Assembly (NCBI GenBank): GCA_015068655.1
Contig: SVKC01000003.1
Span: 1-64,000 of the forward strand
From: Oscillospiraceae bacterium
Lineage (GTDB): Bacteria; Bacillota; Clostridia; Monoglobales; Monoglobaceae
Direction: 5' to 3'
DNA: 64,000 nucleotides
The translations under genes and the position numbers were made by a program. The notes below the pieces were generated by a model. That model ran no database searches. It was not told the DNA's origin and saw nothing but the letters and a program-made list of their open reading frames with translations. Below, piece after piece: positions 59,819 through 64,000 of this stretch; position 1 is the stretch's first letter, and each line of letters opens with the position of its first letter.

Positions 59819-60817
59819 ATGACAGTAAGGGAAAAAATTGAAAAAAGAGAAGAAAAAATGCTTAGTCCTTATGCTGTTTTGAGCAAGAATACCGCAGGAA
59901 GAGCCCACAGGGAAGAGCCTTGTGAGCTTCGTACCGAGTTCCAGCGTGACAGGGACAGAATTATTCACTCAAAGGCATTCAGGCGTCTCAAACACAAAAC
60001 TCAGGTCTTTCTGTCTCCCGAGGGGGACCATTACAGAACACGGCTTACTCACACTCTTGAGGTTGCCCAGATTGCAAGAACGGTGTCAAGGGCTTTGAAC
60101 CTGAACGAGGATTTGACGGAGGCAATAGCCTTGGGTCACGACCTGGGACATACACCTTTCGGTCATGGCGGAGAACGCACAATTGATGCTTTGTGTCCCG
60201 AAGGCTTCAGGCACAACGAGCAAAGTCTCAGGGTGGTAAATGTTTTGGAGCGCAAGGGCGGTCTTAACCTTACGGCAGAGGTGCGTGACGGTATACTCTG
60301 TCACACGGGTGACAAGCTTCCCCAGACATTGGAAGGGAAAATTATACGCTTTGCGGACAAAATTGCATACATAAATCACGATATTGATGATGCCGTAAGA
60401 GGCGGTGTTATTCAAAACAGCGATATTCCCAAAAAGTTTTCAAAGGTTCTCGGCTCTTCACATTCTGCACGGATTAACTCTATGATAAAGGGCATAATCT
60501 GCGCAAGTGACGGAAAAAATGATATTGAGATGGATGAAGAAGTACAGGAGGCAATGATGGGGCTTCGGAAATATATGTTTGAAAATGTCTATCTCAATGA
60601 TTATGCAAAGCACGAAGAAAAGAAAGCCTTCAACGTAATCAAAAGTCTTTTTGACTTGTTTTTGGAAAGCCCTGAGCTTATTCCCGAGGGGATTCGGGCA
60701 ATCAGCTGCAGTGAGGACAATATGATTGTCGTAAGAGATTATGTGGCCGGAATGACGGACAGGTATGCTCTAAGCCTTTATGACAAGTTTTTTGTTCCCA
60801 GAACCTGGCGGGGCTGA
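59819..60817 (+). CDS. dgt: dGTP triphosphohydrolase-family protein
   Basis: 332 residues from ATG 59819 (CAGGTG upstream; the extended frame to 59759 lies in a repeat-containing leader). It belongs to the HD-domain dNTP triphosphohydrolases that cleave dNTPs to nucleoside and triphosphate. KAFRRLKHKTQVF, TRLTHTLEVAQIAR (first His), ALGHDLGHTPFGHGGE (HD) and FADKIAYINHDIDDA complete the metal site. It precedes dnaG and rpoD, a common clostridial order. Two TGCAAGAA repeats (59760, 59788) lie in the leader. Confidence 0.93.
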   Translation: MTVREKIEKREEKMLSPYAVLSKNTAGRAHREEPCELRTEFQRDRDRIIHSKAFRRLKHKTQVFLSPEGDHYRTRLTHTLEVAQIARTVSRALNLNEDLTEAIALGHDLGHTPFGHGGERTIDALCPEGFRHNEQSLRVVNVLERKGGLNLTAEVRDGILCHTGDKLPQTLEGKIIRFADKIAYINHDIDDAVRGGVIQNSDIPKKFSKVLGSSHSARINSMIKGIICASDGKNDIEMDEEVQEAMMGLRKYMFENVYLNDYAKHEEKKAFNVIKSLFDLFLESPELIPEGIRAISCSEDNMIVVRDYVAGMTDRYALSLYDKFFVPRTWRG

Positions 60818-60886
60818 AAAAATTGAAAATTATCAAAGGAAACAATGATTCTTTGTCGAATATTAAGAAAGTAAGGTGGTGAGAGT

Positions 60887-62674
60887 TTGAATCAATCGGT
60901 GGATTTTCAGGATTTTATTGATGAAGTTATTCAGAAGAACGATATTGTTGATTTGATTTCAAGGTATGTTACCTTGAAACGTGTAGGAAACCGGTTTCAG
61001 GCTCTTTGTCCTCTGCATAACGACAAGAAAACACCTTCCTTCTCGGTTTCGCCGGACAAGCAGCTTTTTCATTGCTTTGGCTGCGGAGCAGGAGGAACGG
61101 TTATTCATTTTATAATGGCAAAGGAAAACCTTGACTTTATGGAAGCGGTGAAGCTTCTTGCGGAGCGTGCCGGTGTTCCCGTGCCTGACCAGAGAAGTGC
61201 CGCCGAAAAGAACAGAGCGGCGCAAATTCACGAAAAGAAAAAGCGGATGTACGCTATGAATGCGGAGGCTGCAAGGTTCTTTTTCAACAATCTCATTGCT
61301 ACCGAAAACAAGAAGGCGCTTGATTATCTCAAGAACAGAAAGCTTTCCAATGCTACAATAAAGAATTTCGGTCTGGGCTATGCTCCCGATTCGTGGTCAA
61401 CACTTATTGATTATATGAAGGAAAAGGGATACTCTGAGGAGGAGCTTGCGGAAGCCGGACTTGCGGTGAAACGTGAAAACGGAACCTTTTTTGACAAGTT
61501 TCGTGACAGGGTTATGTTTCCCATAATTGACCTTCGGGGAAATGTTATTGCCTTCGGCGGCAGAATTATTTCGGACAAGGAAAATGCACCGAAGTACCTG
61601 AACTCCCCTGAAACTCTGGTTTTCAAAAAGAAGGAAAACCTCTTTGCCATGAATATAGCAAAGAACTCAAAGGAAGGTCAGTTTCTTCTTATGGAAGGGT
61701 ATATGGATGTTATTTCCCTTCACCAGAACGGCTTTGACAATGCAGTAGCGTCTTTGGGAACAGCTTTCACTCCCCAACAGGCAGACCTTTTGAAAAGGTA
61801 TGCGGACAAGGCGGTGCTTTGTTATGACTCGGACGAGGCGGGACAGAAGGCAACCCAGAGAGCCGGTGAAATTCTCCGTGAGGCTGAAATAAAGACCAAG
61901 GTGCTGAAGCTCAATGAGGGCAAGGACCCTGACGAGTACATAAAGCTCAAAGGTCCTGAAATGTTCAGGTTTTCCCTTGACAATGCGGAAAGCTTTATTG
62001 AGTATAAAATACACAGTATTGAGAAAAAATATAATCTTGAAGATACTGTTGAAAAAATTGAGTTTATTGAGCAAATTGCAAAAGTGTTTGCCAATATAAA
62101 AAATGATGTCGAACGTGAGGTTTATATAAAGAAAATAGCCCGCGAGACAGATGTTTCGCCTGACAACATAAATGTGAGGGTCAGGGAAATTGCAAGAAAG
62201 AGCCAAAAGATTGAGGCAAGCCGGGAGTTGTCCCGTGAGAAACGGCAGTTTGAGGAAAGAACCGGCGGAAGGTCGGACCTTGAAAAAATGAAGCTTTACA
62301 ATGCTGAAAAGCTGCTTCTCAACCTTATCTGTGAAAAGGATGTTTTCAAGGCGGTGGGGAATCAGCTCTCCCCTGCGGATTTTTCAGAAGGGCTTCACAG
62401 ACGGTTGGCAGAAATAATTTTTGAAACTCTTGGCAAGGGTGAAAAAATTAATCCTGCGGCGGTTATATCCCTTTTTGAAAGCTCGGAGCTGGGGCTTGTT
62501 TCGGAAATTCTTTCGGACGACAAGAATGTGGACAACCGTCTGGAGGCTGTGAAAATGCCTCTTCGGATTGTTTTGGAGCACAAAAGAAAAATTGCTGACG
62601 AGGCTTCGGTGCAGGGCGGAGATGCTGCCAAGCTCCAGGAGATTATGGACAGACTGAAAAAGGAAAAAAAGTAG
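60887..62674 (+). CDS. dnaG: DNA primase
   Basis: 595 residues from the TTG at 60887 with AAGGTGGTGAG upstream. It makes RNA primers for replication. The zinc-binding CHC2 domain ([12 protein letters not shown] ... HCFGCGAGG, ~40-66), the primase core [15 protein letters not shown], the TOPRIM fold ([14 protein letters not shown] and [11 protein letters not shown]) and a DnaB-binding C-terminal region are all present. Operon with rpoD, 14 bp apart. Confidence 0.96.
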   Translation: MNQSVDFQDFIDEVIQKNDIVDLISRYVTLKRVGNRFQALCPLHNDKKTPSFSVSPDKQLFHCFGCGAGGTVIHFIMAKENLDFMEAVKLLAERAGVPVPDQRSAAEKNRAAQIHEKKKRMYAMNAEAARFFFNNLIATENKKALDYLKNRKLSNATIKNFGLGYAPDSWSTLIDYMKEKGYSEEELAEAGLAVKRENGTFFDKFRDRVMFPIIDLRGNVIAFGGRIISDKENAPKYLNSPETLVFKKKENLFAMNIAKNSKEGQFLLMEGYMDVISLHQNGFDNAVASLGTAFTPQQADLLKRYADKAVLCYDSDEAGQKATQRAGEILREAEIKTKVLKLNEGKDPDEYIKLKGPEMFRFSLDNAESFIEYKIHSIEKKYNLEDTVEKIEFIEQIAKVFANIKNDVEREVYIKKIARETDVSPDNINVRVREIARKSQKIEASRELSREKRQFEERTGGRSDLEKMKLYNAEKLLLNLICEKDVFKAVGNQLSPADFSEGLHRRLAEIIFETLGKGEKINPAAVISLFESSELGLVSEILSDDKNVDNRLEAVKMPLRIVLEHKRKIADEASVQGGDAAKLQEIMDRLKKEKK

Positions 62675-62688
62675 AAAGGCGTAGATTT

Positions 62689-63834
62689 ATGAGTAGTAAG
62701 AAAAAGACCGAAAAGGCAACAGAAACCAAAAAACCTGTTTCGAAGGATGTGCAGAAGCAGACAGTTCAGGAGCTTGTAGAGTTGGGAAAAAAGCAAGGTG
62801 AACTCACTTTGGGCGAAATTTCCGCAAAGCTTGAAGCTGTTGAAATGGATGCGGAGCAGATTGACAGAATCTATGATTTTCTGGAAAAGCAGGGCATTGA
62901 GATTATCGGAAACTTCGGTGACGATATTCCCGAGCTTGAGGCAGACGAGGATAACTTTGAAATCAGTGAGGACGAGCTTTCGGATCTTTCTGTTCCCGAC
63001 AGCGTAAGCATTGATGACCCCGTTCGTATGTATCTCAAGGAAATCGGAAAGGTTCCTCTTCTTTCAGGTCAGGAGGAGGCAGAGCTTGCCCAGAAAATGT
63101 CAGAAGGTGACCTTGATGCAAAACATCGCCTTGCGGAAGCAAACCTTCGTCTTGTTGTCAGCATTGCAAAAAGATATGTAGGAAGAGGTATGCTTTTCCT
63201 TGACCTTATTCAGGAAGGAAACCTCGGTCTCATCAAGGCTGTTGAAAAATTCGACTACACAAAGGGCTACAAGTTCAGTACTTATGCCACATGGTGGATT
63301 AGACAGGCGATTACCCGTGCTATTGCAGACCAGGCAAGAACAATCCGAATCCCTGTTCATATGGTTGAAACCATCAACAAGTTCATAAGAGTTACCCGTC
63401 AGTTGGTTCAGGAGCTGGGTCGTGACCCTCTTCCTGAAGAGATTGCAAAGGAACTCAATATGCCCATTGACAAGGTAGGCGAAATAATGAAAATTGCTCA
63501 GGAGCCCGTGTCTTTGGAAACTCCTATTGGCGAAGAGGAGGACAGCTCCCTTCAGGACTTTATTCAGGACAACGAAACTCCTGCACCTCAGGATGCGGCA
63601 ACCTTCAGACTTTTGAAGGAACAGCTTGTGGATGTGCTGAGTACCCTGACACCCCGTGAGGAAAAGGTTCTTCGTCTCCGTTTCGGACTTGACAACGGCA
63701 GAGCAAGAACTCTTGAAGAAGTGGGCAAGGAGTTCAATGTTACCCGTGAAAGAATCCGCCAGATTGAAGCAAAGGCTCTCAGAAAACTCCGTCATCCCAG
63801 CAGAAGCAAAAAGCTCAAGGATTATCTTGAATAA
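62689..63834 (+). CDS. rpoD: Primary RNA polymerase sigma factor (SigA/RpoD)
   Basis: 381 residues. A lysine-rich start and region 1.1 (~22-85), region 1.2/2 with [17 protein letters not shown], and [32 protein letters not shown] (core and -10 contacts) are followed by region 3 and region 4 with [29 protein letters not shown]. It recognises the TTGACA/TATAAT promoters seen across the window. The macromolecular synthesis pair dnaG-rpoD is intact. Confidence 0.97.
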   Translation: MSSKKKTEKATETKKPVSKDVQKQTVQELVELGKKQGELTLGEISAKLEAVEMDAEQIDRIYDFLEKQGIEIIGNFGDDIPELEADEDNFEISEDELSDLSVPDSVSIDDPVRMYLKEIGKVPLLSGQEEAELAQKMSEGDLDAKHRLAEANLRLVVSIAKRYVGRGMLFLDLIQEGNLGLIKAVEKFDYTKGYKFSTYATWWIRQAITRAIADQARTIRIPVHMVETINKFIRVTRQLVQELGRDPLPEEIAKELNMPIDKVGEIMKIAQEPVSLETPIGEEEDSSLQDFIQDNETPAPQDAATFRLLKEQLVDVLSTLTPREEKVLRLRFGLDNGRARTLEEVGKEFNVTRERIRQIEAKALRKLRHPSRSKKLKDYLE

Positions 63835-63840
63835 TATAAA

Positions 63841-63855
63841 TTGAACATTGTTCAA
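63841..63855. promoter_or_regulatory. TetR-type operator palindrome, site 3
   Basis: TTGAACATTGTTCAA, the same palindrome read from the other strand, 6 bp after the rpoD stop and 16 bp before the ABC transporter ATG. Confidence 0.6.
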
Positions 63856-63871
63856 AGTATGGAAGGTTATA

Positions 63872-64000
63872 ATGAAAGACAGGTCAACATTAAAATGGAT
63901 TTATAATCAATCAAAGGCACAGCTTCCCGTGATTGTACTGCTTGCTGTTTTCAGATGCACCATAACCGTATTGGGCGTTGTTTTTGCTCTTTATTCCAAG
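63872..64000 (+). CDS. ABC exporter (ATP-binding/permease fusion), N-terminal part only
   Basis: 43 codons run off the window edge. MKDRSTLKWIYNQSKAQL leads into a first hydrophobic helix (PVIVLLAVFRCTITVLGVVF) ending ALYSK, as in the transmembrane domain of half-size ABC exporters in Clostridia. GGAAGG precedes the ATG. A TetR-type operator lies directly upstream, which fits an efflux role. The ATPase domain must be outside the window, so the call rests on the first 43 residues. Confidence 0.6.
   Translation, partial: MKDRSTLKWIYNQSKAQLPVIVLLAVFRCTITVLGVVFALYSK

Noticed and set aside
1-64000. CRISPR array or cas genes
   Set aside because: No regularly spaced identical repeats with unique spacers; the direct repeats found are pairs or palindromic units, and no Cas protein motif is present.
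1-64000. rRNA operon, prophage or plasmid replication genes
   Set aside because: No 16S/23S/5S signature words, integrase, capsid, terminase or Rep protein were found; the only mobile gene is the IS30 transposase.

Overview
The window looks like a chromosomal segment of a low-to-middle GC Clostridia (Bacillota), most likely an uncultured gut member of the Oscillospirales/Eubacteriales. The signs are strong AGGAGG ribosome-binding sites with ATG/TTG/GTG starts, near-consensus SigA promoters (TTGACA-N17-TATAAT), IreB, NiaR, GTP-type PEP carboxykinase, a 4-gene dgt-dnaG-rpoD / trmK-nif3 neighbourhood, a Firmicutes-type IS30 element, and a GyrA with the Ala-Ser variant of the quinolone loop. No plasmid or phage backbone was seen.

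Layout. 1-5.5 kb is an accessory, AT-rich catabolic-looking cluster: an AraC regulator divergent from a truncated aroD remnant, a Gfo/Idh/MocA oxidoreductase, two MDR dehydrogenases and an SDR epimerase. 5.8-8.4 kb holds a YitT membrane protein, a TetR regulator and a WYL regulator. 8.4-10.1 kb is an IS30-family insertion sequence, followed by a 37-codon membrane microprotein and two tRNA genes (Glu, Met) on the minus strand. 10.8-18.2 kb is mostly housekeeping: a secreted stalk-domain protein, fba, an LTA-synthase-like enzyme, ireB, a tandem AbrB protein, dtd, a nicotinamidase-like hydrolase and sfsA.

18.3-34.9 kb is one long plus-strand surface-polysaccharide operon with a single clear promoter and a terminator only at its end. 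It has aminotransferase / acetyltransferase / phosphoglycosyl transferase genes (bacillosamine-like order), a PIG-L deacetylase, an ATP-grasp protein, three glycosyltransferases, UDP-glucose dehydrogenase, two pyruvyl transferases, a flippase, a polymerase, a nucleotidyltransferase and a ferredoxin/F420-dehydrogenase-like protein. Then come gyrA, an msmX-type sugar ABC ATPase, pckG, proB, dusB, hom, lysC, a 41-codon secreted microprotein, a dCMP deaminase, tsaE-tsaB, a D,D-carboxypeptidase, the NAD module nadA / nadB-nadC-niaR with its divergent operator, galE, lepA, hemW, a peculiar tRNA-Arg(CCU) locus, nif3-trmK (minus), dgt, dnaG, rpoD, and the first 43 codons of an ABC exporter at the right edge.

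Items most worth a second look: (1) tRNA-Arg(CCU), whose promoter drives a duplicated tRNA 5' half, a hairpin-rich 140-nt insert and a 17-nt perfect antisense of the anticodon arm before the intact gene; (2) a 213-bp modular palindromic repeat that sits behind tRNA terminators in at least four copies; (3) the 15-bp palindrome TTGAACAATGTTCAA, present exactly three times and linking the TetR gene to an ABC transporter 57 kb away; (4) a ~128-bp MITE-like repeat in two copies; (5) two unannotated-size membrane microproteins; (6) operator arrays upstream of yitT, proB/dusB and the tandem AbrB gene. All functional statements are from sequence reading alone; no database search was run.
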